Positions 6,908-14,415 of a stretch of DNA of 15,072 bases are shown piece after piece. This stretch comes from Candidatus Helarchaeota archaeon (lineage in GTDB: Archaea; Asgardarchaeota; Lokiarchaeia; Helarchaeales; HEL-GB-A): NCBI GenBank assembly GCA_016840125.1, contig JAEOSY010000611.1:1-15072 (forward strand). Reading direction: 5' to 3'. Positions within the stretch are counted from its first letter, which is position 1, and each line of letters starts with the position of its first letter. The position numbers were made by a program, and so were the translations under genes. Under the pieces are notes generated by a model. The model saw nothing but the letters and a program-made list of their open reading frames with translations, did no database searches and was not told the origin of the DNA.

Positions 6908-8395
6908 ATGAATACGCGACCCCTTTTAAAAAATATCAAAACATTCCTAAACCAAAGCGAGGAGATTCCCGAGGATCTCACGGTTGAATTTACAATTCTT
7001 CTGGTTTATCGGCGAGATGGGGGAAGGCAACTCTTTCTGCCAGGCACCACCAAGCTTCGTATCGTGGAAAGCTTCCTACAGCTATTCCATAGCTATAGAA
7101 TTGATTTCCAGACTCAACCTACAGAGGGATTACATGATCTGCTCACTATTTCTATTCAGCTTACGAGGGCGCAGGAGCCCGCTACCCAGAAATTATCGAA
7201 CACATGGTTGAGATATCAAATCTTCAATGTCCTATGGAATGCATTGAGAAATAAATGGTTGAGAAGGGGTCAGTTTATTCTGGTCACATTGAAAAGCAAA
7301 GAGTCTAGCTTTGATTGGATGACAATTACCCAGAATTCTGCGCTCTGGAGACTCATCGAGTATAAAATGAAACACTATAAGAAGTTTAATGCCGAACTAC
7401 TCTTTCGAAAGCAATTTCCACGCCCGCCCATCAGCAGGAAGGATTTCTCAAAGATAGAAGAGTATTATGAGGCAGTCGGACCGTACATCATCGCATATTC
7501 TGCGGGGCATCACGTTAGCGCCGCGAGACTGAATCCTGATACCCCTACTGGCTATCCCGTGCGTATTATTCGGAATGTGAAAGAAGTATATGGGACAGAA
7601 GTCTTTAGAAAAAAGCTACAATTCCGCACCTCAGAGCAATTTTTGGAACACGTCCATGAATTGGAACTCCTTTCAGTAATACCCAATTCACACAGAGCTT
7701 CTGAAAACTTTGTGAGAGCAATAATCATCGATCTTGATTGTTCATGGAATACTCATTTTTCGCAATTACGCGACAGACTTGAAGACTACTCCTTCTTTCT
7801 GAGCAATAACTCGATTGGCCATTATATTACCTCTACGGGTTCAGGGATGGGATTTCACGTATATATCCCGGTTTCTGAATTTAAGGAAGTCAGCATTATC
7901 CTCCCACGAACCCTCCAATGGGAAACCCTGCTCTCGCGTCGGAAGGCAGACATCCAATTCCTCGCGGCCCATGATTACATTGAGCTGATTAACATATTTT
8001 ATAGCACAGTCTCGTCTCTTGGACCTATTGCGCCACACAGCTGCATTTTTGACCTCGACGCTCGCAGGGACACCATTCTATTTGACCTCCGGGCTGGTAG
8101 AAACGTCGGGGCGCGCGTCTGTAGTAGTCTAAACGAGTCTACTCTTTGCGTCTGTAGAATATGGGAGCTAGAATCCATTCCTTATCGTTCAAAAGAGTTG
8201 CTACGGCAAAGTGAAATGGAATTTGTTCTACAAGATGATTTGCGTTGCCTTGATCTACCCCATATCTCCCAGAAACAGCGGGAGGAAAACACCCGGACCC
8301 TTAGTGATTTGGCTTGGTTGCATAGGAACTTGCTTTTTGATTTTTATAAGCTGGGGTATCGCCGGTTCTTCAAAAAACATAAAAGGCACTTATAG
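6908..8395 (+). CDS. archaeo-eukaryotic primase (AEP)-like protein
   Basis: This 495-aa protein carries the three AEP landmarks in order. Motif I is hhhDhD in RAIIIDLDCS (D275, D277). Motif II is S-x-x-x-x-H in TGSGMGFHVYIPV (S312, H317). Motif III is an acidic FDLDARRD (D382, D384), followed by a basic stretch with R395. AEPs make RNA or DNA primers, and some act as primase-polymerases on plasmids, viruses and in repair. The N-terminal 270 residues are not recognised. The C-terminus is basic and may bind nucleic acid. No zinc-binding set or helicase domain is visible. The start is uncertain: ATG 6908 lacks a Shine-Dalgarno, and coding-like sequence continues upstream in frame to 6800. A 45-aa ORF follows at once. 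Being close to an Argonaute operon and a repeat array, it may be a mobile-element replicase or a defence-linked primase. Confidence 0.65.
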   Translation: MNTRPLLKNIKTFLNQSEEIPEDLTVEFTILLVYRRDGGRQLFLPGTTKLRIVESFLQLFHSYRIDFQTQPTEGLHDLLTISIQLTRAQEPATQKLSNTWLRYQIFNVLWNALRNKWLRRGQFILVTLKSKESSFDWMTITQNSALWRLIEYKMKHYKKFNAELLFRKQFPRPPISRKDFSKIEEYYEAVGPYIIAYSAGHHVSAARLNPDTPTGYPVRIIRNVKEVYGTEVFRKKLQFRTSEQFLEHVHELELLSVIPNSHRASENFVRAIIIDLDCSWNTHFSQLRDRLEDYSFFLSNNSIGHYITSTGSGMGFHVYIPVSEFKEVSIILPRTLQWETLLSRRKADIQFLAAHDYIELINIFYSTVSSLGPIAPHSCIFDLDARRDTILFDLRAGRNVGARVCSSLNESTLCVCRIWELESIPYRSKELLRQSEMEFVLQDDLRCLDLPHISQKQREENTRTLSDLAWLHRNLLFDFYKLGYRRFFKKHKRHL

Positions 8396-8400
8396 GAGGT
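8394..8400 (+). promoter_or_regulatory. strong ribosome binding site for the 45-aa ORF
   Basis: AGGAGGT overlaps the stop of the primase-like gene and lies 7 nt before TTG 8408. The nearest in-frame ATG (8429) is 28 nt away, too far, so this site decides for the TTG start. Confidence 0.6.
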
Positions 8401-8407
8401 ATTTTGA

Positions 8408-8545
8408 TTGGATATTAACCTTGATAAAATGACGGAGATTGAGTTAGAGCAACTCAGCAATGTGCTTTTTGATATACTTTTAGAACTCGTTCATGAGCTT
8501 GAGAACATTGAACAGGAAACCCTCTCTCTAATGGGTTTTGTCTAA
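8408..8545 (+). CDS. 45-aa acidic helical protein, TTG start
   Basis: A 45-residue ORF begins at TTG 8408 with a perfect AGGAGGT 7 nt upstream and ends with TAA at 8543-8545. It starts 12 bp after the primase-like gene and so belongs to the same transcript. The peptide is acidic and likely one or two amphipathic helices (TEIELEQLSNVLFDILLEL, then VHELENIEQETL), able to form a coiled coil. An oligo-T run at 8575-8582 would end the transcript. I do not recognise it. Its position suggests a small partner or regulator of the primase-like protein. It is easily missed because of its length and start codon. Confidence 0.6.
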   Translation: MDINLDKMTEIELEQLSNVLFDILLELVHELENIEQETLSLMGFV

Positions 8546-8574
8546 TTTCTAGTAAAAAACTTCCACCTCTAAAC

Positions 8575-8582
8575 TTTTTTTT
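8575..8582 (+). terminator. oligo-T terminator after the primase operon
   Basis: Eight T residues lie 30 bp after the stop of the 45-aa ORF and just before the tandem repeats. This is a typical archaeal oligo-T stop signal for the plus-strand transcript. Confidence 0.4.
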
Positions 8583-8587
8583 AAGTA

Positions 8588-8773
8588 GGGAAAATCATTT
8601 TCCTCTTTCCAGTAAAGGGAAAGAAATCGAGGTTAATTTTTCCCTTCCGAGGGAAAATGATTTTTTCTTCCCTAATAGAGGGAAAAAGATCATGATAATT
8701 TTTTCCTTGCAGAGGAAAAATATTTTTCCCATCTCTAGTAGAGGGAAAGAAATTATGATAGATTTTTCAAAAT
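8588..8773. repeat. three imperfect 63-bp tandem repeats
   Basis: The units start at 8588, 8651 and 8714, exactly 63 bp apart. Each opens with G-G-G/A-A-A-A-A-T followed by a T-rich block, forming a palindrome: 8714-8729 is a perfect 16-bp palindrome (GGAAAAATATTTTTCC), and 8589-8603 is palindromic apart from its central base. In mid-unit each has AGTAAAGGGAAAGAAAT, AATAGAGGGAAAAAGAT or AGTAGAGGGAAAGAAAT, then a second T-rich arm. The array fills the gap between the convergent primase and Argonaute operons. Possible roles are bidirectional termination, protein-binding iterons or an origin. A more diverged copy may lie at about 8525-8587. Confidence 0.75.
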
Positions 8774-8786
8774 GAATTCATTCCAA

Positions 8787-11636
8787 CTAGATCAGAAATG
8801 CAAGGGGAATCTTTGTGTCGGAAGTGATCGATTGAAACGTGCCTGCCTCAATAAGTTCCGCCAGCTTGTCACTCAGGTGGATGAAAGTTGGGATTTTTTG
8901 ACGATGTGGAAAGGATGCAACCTCCGTCTGCTTGGCTAGGTAGGTACCCAAGTAGATGAGATCTCGCGTATCATACCTCAAATCCGCCGTCCCCCACTCA
9001 TATTTGAATTTCACAGCTCTCCATATCCCGTGCTGGAGATCAGTTTCGTGGGGAAATAAATGGATAGCGTCATCAGGAGTCACCAGACCACTATTTTTAG
9101 GGCTCTTTGCTTCGTAGTAATCTTTCTTATACTTGCGTTTCAACCGAAAAGCGATCAGCTTGTCTCGCTTCAAAATACTGAAAGCGATTAGATGCACGTT
9201 AAGATTTGCTTGGATTTCTTGGATCTGCTTCGTCTCATCATATTGATAGTAGTTGTCCTTGAAGATAATGACCACATCCCACTGGTACTCTTGGATAAGC
9301 TTTTTCAAGGTGGCACCTAAATTTCGGAGCGCATCATTCCGAGTAACCCCTGGTTTGGTAATATAGGCATCCGTCTGAGAAATTCCACCAGTCCCTGCAA
9401 TGATAATCCCTGCGGTGCTGCGCTCATACCCGGCGAAGTCGTAGAATAGGAAGCCAGGCTTTTTGTAATTCCGTAGGAAGTCGACATCAAGGTCGACATC
9501 GTAAATAGTCCCCCCATATTTGGGGATGAGGTGCGCAAATAAGGAGTAGCACATAGCGTAGAAGGTTGTATCCCGTTTGAAGGTCTTATACTGAAAATGT
9601 ATAATCTGCTTCCTATACTTGGCTGCGAACTTAAATCCCCAATTATAGACTAAGTCTTTATCGTATTTCGAGATCTGGTGAGTGATCTCATCGGGGAGAA
9701 CCATTATGAGGAGGTCTGCGCCCCACCGAACTGCTTTTTGGAAGCGACTATGGTAAGGGCGCACATCCTCCAGATCCTCCTTACCGGGATGGATCGTGAC
9801 ATGGTCCTCTGGAAGGAGGAATGTTTTCACTTCCACATTGTCCAAAGGGTAGTTGAAGAAGTCATACATGCGGGGGAGAACTTTGTCACAATATTTGATG
9901 GGGCTCTTCTCACTTTCCCGTCTTTTCCGCTTAGGGTCGATGATCTCAAAATCCCCCGTCAAAACCCCTTTGATCAGTTTATAACTAGGAACAACGACCT
10001 CCTCAGGGTTCACAGGATTTGTATGAGAGGGCGGAGCAATGATCGCAATTTTAAGGGGAGATGGGAATTGATTTGCAGGCCCCCAAAGATGGATACTTTT
10101 CCACTTTCTACCCCTTTTAGTGGGTTTTATGGATATATAGTGGGGGCTCGTCTTTTTTCCCATATTCTCTCCTGAAATAAGTAATTGGAGAATACTCCCT
10201 CCTTGGAGGGATAAGGGCTCCAAGTCTGCCCCCTGGCGGATTTTAATGGGGAGTTGGGGTAGGTTGATGATCTCAAATGCCTTCGTATCGGCAGGTCCCC
10301 GAGTTGGCAGAAAGAGATCCAAATTACTCTTTTGACGGACGGGTATTTTTTCCAATGGTCCCTTGACCTTAATCGGTTTGGTAGTCTGACCGACAAGCAC
10401 GTCCAAGTCCTTGAGCACGTATTCAAGAAATTTGACCAAAGTATAGATGATACCCGCCTTAAGGCTAGTGGGTTTAATTTGCGTGAACTTGGTATAAAGT
10501 TTGTCCATATCATAATTCGAGAGATCGATGATTTTTTCAAAAAATTTTATATTATTGAAGTCAATGATTGGGACTACATATCTCGGTAAGGCCAAAAACT
10601 CCCGATATCGGCTTGTCCGTGCCCTGAAGTGCGTTTCTAAGCCAACTAATCCATCCCTCTCGGCCATTTCAACGAATTTACGCCGCTTCTCATCATCCAA
10701 GACTACGCCCTGCCCCTCTAGAAAACTCATGGCAGAGTTAATATCACTCTCGGTGGGTTGTGTTATCCATCGATTGAAATGGAATGCTGAAATACCCTTT
10801 GGAGTAGCTTTCTTGTAGGGTATGAAGGGTAAGTAGTAGTTGAAGAGAACTCGCTTCTTAACTCCCTTCCTCTTTATCAATTGCATGAACTTGGGAGTAA
10901 ACCGCTTCCTCAAGAGTTTCAGATTAACCTCTTGGTTGACCATCATCTTCGTCTTGAAATCAATTTCCAAAAACCCCTTTCCATACCCCACACGAGGATA
11001 TAGTAGTAGTCGCCGCCTCGGGAGGAAGAGGGGTATTTTTCTTTTCGATTTATCTTTGTTTCGGAGTAAATTCTGTTTTATCTGTTCCCCATCAATGTGA
11101 ATGTTCTCGAGAACGCCCGCCCGTAATGTGGGATCGAGCCAAGTGGGTAAAAACCTGCGTAATGGCTCAATATCCTTGATCTCAAGTGCTAACTCTCCTT
11201 TGCTGTATGTAAGCGCTATCCCCGGATGGGCTGCGAGCCGGGTGTAAATTGCATTCTTCCATATACCATTCACGGCGAAGACGTGTTTATTATTGTATAG
11301 GTTGAGCGGGGAATCTTGTTGGGTCTGCTGAACCTTGTAGGTAATTTCAATGTCATTGACCTTAATTACATGCTCTCCGTCGATCCCATCACCAATTGCA
11401 TACATCACATACGCCTCACGGTTTTCATCCCAGTCAAGGAAGAAGCTTCCTAGCAGTCCTTGTCGAATCAGATCTTGGTTCATAACATTGATTAACTGCT
11501 CATAGACCACGTCCGGTGGAATATCCCCAAATTGTACACGATAGATATTATAGCGTAAATCCACTCCGAAACTCGGTGTTACGTCCCGTAGCAGCATGTA
11601 ATTATATGTGTTACCCATCTTTAAACCAACTTCCAT
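8787..11636 (-). CDS. long prokaryotic Argonaute (pAgo) with MID and PIWI domains
   Basis: This 949-aa protein is a long Argonaute, which uses a short guide strand to find and often cut complementary nucleic acid. MID starts near residue 527 (LKIAIIAPP) and includes GADLLIMVLPD (639 on), RKQII (675-679) and the PKYGG element (705-709) that precedes PIWI. PIWI spans about 728-945. By alignment to TtAgo and human AGO2 spacing, the catalytic positions are D733 (FYDFAG), D768 (RNDALRNL, where a glutamate finger is usual), D794 (IIFKDN) and D923 (HLSDKLAEL). The N-terminal 520 residues should hold N, linker and PAZ-like regions but are too diverged to delimit. It is the last gene of a three-gene operon; its start overlaps the upstream gene, with ATG 11618 as an alternative start. 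Cleavage activity is likely but not certain. Confidence 0.88.
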   Translation of the reverse strand: MEVGLKMGNTYNYMLLRDVTPSFGVDLRYNIYRVQFGDIPPDVVYEQLINVMNQDLIRQGLLGSFFLDWDENREAYVMYAIGDGIDGEHVIKVNDIEITYKVQQTQQDSPLNLYNNKHVFAVNGIWKNAIYTRLAAHPGIALTYSKGELALEIKDIEPLRRFLPTWLDPTLRAGVLENIHIDGEQIKQNLLRNKDKSKRKIPLFLPRRRLLLYPRVGYGKGFLEIDFKTKMMVNQEVNLKLLRKRFTPKFMQLIKRKGVKKRVLFNYYLPFIPYKKATPKGISAFHFNRWITQPTESDINSAMSFLEGQGVVLDDEKRRKFVEMAERDGLVGLETHFRARTSRYREFLALPRYVVPIIDFNNIKFFEKIIDLSNYDMDKLYTKFTQIKPTSLKAGIIYTLVKFLEYVLKDLDVLVGQTTKPIKVKGPLEKIPVRQKSNLDLFLPTRGPADTKAFEIINLPQLPIKIRQGADLEPLSLQGGSILQLLISGENMGKKTSPHYISIKPTKRGRKWKSIHLWGPANQFPSPLKIAIIAPPSHTNPVNPEEVVVPSYKLIKGVLTGDFEIIDPKRKRRESEKSPIKYCDKVLPRMYDFFNYPLDNVEVKTFLLPEDHVTIHPGKEDLEDVRPYHSRFQKAVRWGADLLIMVLPDEITHQISKYDKDLVYNWGFKFAAKYRKQIIHFQYKTFKRDTTFYAMCYSLFAHLIPKYGGTIYDVDLDVDFLRNYKKPGFLFYDFAGYERSTAGIIIAGTGGISQTDAYITKPGVTRNDALRNLGATLKKLIQEYQWDVVIIFKDNYYQYDETKQIQEIQANLNVHLIAFSILKRDKLIAFRLKRKYKKDYYEAKSPKNSGLVTPDDAIHLFPHETDLQHGIWRAVKFKYEWGTADLRYDTRDLIYLGTYLAKQTEVASFPHRQKIPTFIHLSDKLAELIEAGTFQSITSDTKIPLAFLI

Positions 11637-12684
11637 ATAATCTATTATTTTCCTTCATATAAAACAACTTTCCACGATAATCCTGCTTCCGTAATAGGAT
11701 CCCATAGTATTCTCCATCATAATCCAAAATTAACGATGGATACTTGGCAGCTATGATAGTGCCTTCTATATGGCGCACCTTATATTTCTTCGCCAGCCCG
11801 AATTGAAAGGGGTTTTTACTCAGCTTATCCTTGTTAAGGAGTAGTTGTGAGGGATCCTCCCTCAGCTTGGCAACGACACCCCGATTAACTAAATGATTGT
11901 AGTTTGGGACAAATCCATCGTGTGACTCTACCTCTATATCTAACCTATTCATACAAATATTTTTGACCTTTTCAACTACATTCCCTAGCTTTCTGAGGAG
12001 GATCCGCCCATCTTCTAGAATCCCAAGTAATGTATTTCTGATATTTCTCTCAGAGAAGACTCCCTGTACGTTATTCATTCCTTTACGTGTGGGAAATCCT
12101 TGACTTGAAAAGGCGGCTGGAGACGCTGCCGCCACTTCCCGTTCAATCTGGATCACTTCTACTTTTGAAAAGGATCCACCCCCCTCCTTATAGAAGGGGA
12201 TTGCTGCATTGTATCCCCCTTCAATAATTCTCTTCGAGAAACGTGCATCGGTGGTTATACCAATTTTAAATTTATGATTTTCAGTATAGGCTGCAATGTA
12301 GAAAATATTGCGCGAAGAACAGATAGTTTTCCAATCGATACAATTTTTACATCTCGTTAGCGTGTCCTCATCAATGTCGAGGTTCCCCAAAGCACAAGAA
12401 TAGGGGGAAGCTTGGTCACATGACTCGCACAACGCATACTTCTTTGGTCTCGCCTGCCTGATGAACGCACCACAAAATCGACACCGCCTAAACTTTTCAG
12501 CGGTTATCACATCCATACTGATACGCCCATTAAGAGTGAGGGGGTATCTTTCAGGGATTTTGCTTGGCCCAACTGTAATGTTGTAGGTCCAAGGGCGGCG
12601 TGGATCGAAATCCCACGGATTTTGAGAGACGCGATTTCTTGCTATAAAGACGTCTTTAATGTACAGATTGGAATAAAAACTCAT
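11611..12684 (-). CDS. zinc-finger plus DUF2797 (GIY-YIG-like) protein
   Basis: This 357-aa protein begins with two Cys clusters: C68-x2-C71 with C86-x2-C89, and C97, C112-x2-C115 with C122, consistent with two zinc-binding sites. A segment typical of DUF2797 follows: IFYIAAYTENHKFKIGITTDAR (127-148), then KRIIEGGYNAAIPF (151 on) and a glutamate at 181 in VIQIEREVA. The K-x-G-I-T...R...G...E pattern resembles GIY-YIG nucleases such as T5orf172 types, so a nuclease role is inferred, not shown. The C-terminal 150 residues end in a beta-rich tail (SLILDYDGEYYGILL). The ATG is 1 nt after the stop of the upstream gene and has GGGGAT upstream; its 3' end overlaps the Argonaute start. Such coupling suggests it works with the Argonaute, perhaps in guide or target processing. 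Confidence 0.75.
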   Translation of the reverse strand: MSFYSNLYIKDVFIARNRVSQNPWDFDPRRPWTYNITVGPSKIPERYPLTLNGRISMDVITAEKFRRCRFCGAFIRQARPKKYALCESCDQASPYSCALGNLDIDEDTLTRCKNCIDWKTICSSRNIFYIAAYTENHKFKIGITTDARFSKRIIEGGYNAAIPFYKEGGGSFSKVEVIQIEREVAAASPAAFSSQGFPTRKGMNNVQGVFSERNIRNTLLGILEDGRILLRKLGNVVEKVKNICMNRLDIEVESHDGFVPNYNHLVNRGVVAKLREDPSQLLLNKDKLSKNPFQFGLAKKYKVRHIEGTIIAAKYPSLILDYDGEYYGILLRKQDYRGKLFYMKENNRLYGSWFKDG

Positions 12685-12685
12685 T

Positions 12686-14005
12686 TCAATCCCCTTTGTA
12701 GAGATGTGAGTGAGATGTAATAGAAGTTCCTAAGGCGCCAATGTCAAACTGTTCTGATAAGATCCGCTTTATCGCGAATCGGGAGAGGTTCCACTTTGAT
12801 TCAAGCTGCCAAGGTGTATAGTAGATGCGCTGGAGAAGGTTCAGTTGATTATACCTCGCCAAATTCAACTTGTAGACGAGCTCATTGACTTGGTTCCAGT
12901 CCTCATAGAAGGGGAGTAGCCCTCTCTTTGCCGCACTCAGGAATAGGATCTCACTCAAACGTGTCATAGACATGTCACTCTGAAGCGATGCCGATATAGC
13001 TCCTAACTCATGAATATCTTCTAGGTAGGGCATGATCATAGCAGGGGTGCGGGTTAAAAACCCCGAAATCCGTTCTCCCAATGGAGTAATATATTCATCA
13101 TTCATGAAACCATACGTCTCAAGGTCTGTATAGGTGGAACTTAAGCTTTCAGGACCAACGCGCAGGACGTTTGGGATGTCCGGGCGCTCAAAAAAATCTC
13201 GCGGCACATGTGGATGACTCAGGAGGAAGAAAGTACCAGCTTCTGAAAAGGGTTTGTTCTCAAAGTAGTCAAAGAGGAATTCTATATGCCCTGGCTCAAT
13301 TGTCACGATATTATAGCGTTCGTGAGCTATATTTGAGGAAAGGGGATCGAAGAGAGCATAATTTTCCGACCGCTGGACCAACTTTTTTCTCATACCGCGC
13401 TCTTGAGTAGTGCTCAATCGAACATTGATGATATGGGGAGCTGCTTTCTTGGGAATGTTGCTCCTAAATGGAGTAAACCCCCGGACGGCACCATCAAAAA
13501 ATCGACGTTTTTGATCATACGGGATATCTAGATCGTACTCCTCGATCAGGCTGGAGATGTATGTCTTGGGGGAGACTCGGTCGACCAAACCGATTTTGTT
13601 CAATTTCAAGAGCAGGGACTCCCATCGATCTTCACTCAGGTTTATCTCGAAAGTATCTAAGGCATATCGTTTTAAATCCGCAATGGAAGTAGGGTTGATG
13701 GTCATGATGTTGGCGAGTAAGAGGCAGGTCTCATCCACTGAAAATTGCGTGGGCTGGCTCAGCGGCTCTATTGGAAGGAATGCAGGGAGCTCGCCTTGAT
13801 ATTTATGGATGAGACTGTCCTTGGTCTTTTTAAAAATACTTTTCAATTGGGGTATGTATTCCCTCCCCAGATCCATATCCCCGAATGCAAAGGTGGAGCA
13901 AGAATTCATGCTGGCCCTGAAAAGTGCAGTTTCTGGATATGAAACTAGAGAAGCTGCATACCGCAAGAAATCCGAATATTTTGAGGAAGTCATCATTAAA
14001 CGCAC
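12686..14005 (-). CDS. 439-aa protein of unknown function, first gene of the Argonaute operon
   Basis: I do not recognise this protein. It seems largely helical in its first third, with a possible wHTH at about 90-150 (SVDETCLLLANIMTINPTSI, then LLLKLNKIGLVDRVS). The middle holds a strand-rich part (YNIVTIEPGHIEFLFDYF; TFFLLSHPHVPRDFFE), and DLETYGFMNDEYITPLGERI recalls the tail of a wHTH. Residues about 350-430 are helical again. No membrane span or nuclease motif is evident. The start is GTG 14005 or ATG 13996/13993; none has a strong Shine-Dalgarno, while a TATA-like box lies at 14050-14057. It ends 1 bp before the DUF2797 gene, so it is co-transcribed with the Argonaute and is a candidate dedicated partner, for example a nucleic-acid-binding subunit. 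Confidence 0.72.
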   Translation of the reverse strand: MRLMMTSSKYSDFLRYAASLVSYPETALFRASMNSCSTFAFGDMDLGREYIPQLKSIFKKTKDSLIHKYQGELPAFLPIEPLSQPTQFSVDETCLLLANIMTINPTSIADLKRYALDTFEINLSEDRWESLLLKLNKIGLVDRVSPKTYISSLIEEYDLDIPYDQKRRFFDGAVRGFTPFRSNIPKKAAPHIINVRLSTTQERGMRKKLVQRSENYALFDPLSSNIAHERYNIVTIEPGHIEFLFDYFENKPFSEAGTFFLLSHPHVPRDFFERPDIPNVLRVGPESLSSTYTDLETYGFMNDEYITPLGERISGFLTRTPAMIMPYLEDIHELGAISASLQSDMSMTRLSEILFLSAAKRGLLPFYEDWNQVNELVYKLNLARYNQLNLLQRIYYTPWQLESKWNLSRFAIKRILSEQFDIGALGTSITSHSHLYKGD

Positions 14006-14049
14006 TTTACTTCAATTCTTGACATAATTTCTTAACACTAGATTCTAGA

Positions 14050-14057
14050 TATATAAA
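14050..14057 (-). promoter_or_regulatory. TATA-like box of the Argonaute operon
   Basis: TTTATATA on the minus strand would place transcription start near 14027, giving a leader of 20-30 nt. A near-palindrome, CTAGATTCTAG (14038-14048), lies just inside, where a repressor could act. The same stretch also holds a plus-strand TATAAAAG (14061-14068), so the region may fire both ways. Confidence 0.35.
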
Positions 14058-14229
14058 TGATATAAAAGTGTTGTGTATGAGAATTAGGAGTCCCTCTCAA
14101 ATTATTAAAGAGCGATTTAGTAACCTTAATTAAGGAATAAGTAGATCTAGACCGACAATATCTAATTATAGATCCCTGTTTAATCTAGCTAACCTCCTTT
14201 TACAACACTTAAGCAAGATCCACCCGAAG

Positions 14230-14279
14230 ACTCTGGTATTTAATTGAATCCCAGTTTAAATGATCATGCGTGCCAGAGT
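14230..14279. repeat. inverted repeat with 7-bp arms, T-rich downstream
   Basis: ACTCTGG and CCAGAGT are perfectly complementary across a 36-nt loop, and TTTTT follows. The loop is long for a terminator. It could be an operator, a weak terminator or part of an untranslated leader. Confidence 0.3.
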
Positions 14280-14415
14280 TTTTGCCTTGTTGAAATGGAA
14301 GAATGCGTACATTGTCCCCACTGTTCAGCTGCAGTTAATGCTATTGATTTTAATTATTGAAAAGGGATAGTAATATTTAATTTCAGTCAAGGAATTTTAC
14401 GAATGAGGTCGAATT

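Larger units (their letters stand above)
14006..14415. other. 410-bp divergent intergenic region
   Basis: No gene is confirmed here. It contains the minus-strand promoter of the Argonaute operon; several TCTAG-type motifs (near 14042, 14145 and 14183); an inverted repeat ACTCTGG (14230-14236) with CCAGAGT (14273-14279) followed by T residues; a 21-codon ORF at 14295-14360 rich in Cys; and a plus-strand TATA-like stretch around 14370-14381 ahead of the next gene. Confidence 0.45.

Noticed and set aside
7841..8038. Minus-strand ORF within the primase-like gene
   Set aside because: Overlaps AEP motif II, which is clearly coding on the plus strand.
8588..8773. CRISPR array
   Set aside because: The units are contiguous imperfect copies of 63 bp with no constant repeat alternating with unique spacers.
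9317..11100. Several ORFs on both strands inside the Argonaute gene (for example 9678-10175 plus, 10127-10540 minus)
   Set aside because: They lie wholly within a well-supported PIWI-bearing gene in other frames, show no domain and have no ribosome binding site in context.
13171..14027. Plus-strand ORFs opposite the 439-aa gene
   Set aside because: Shadows of a gene that is coupled to its operon; the peptides are low in structure and overlap one another.
14077..14133. 18-codon ORF in the gap right of the Argonaute operon
   Set aside because: No upstream ribosome binding site and no recognisable content; too short to support.
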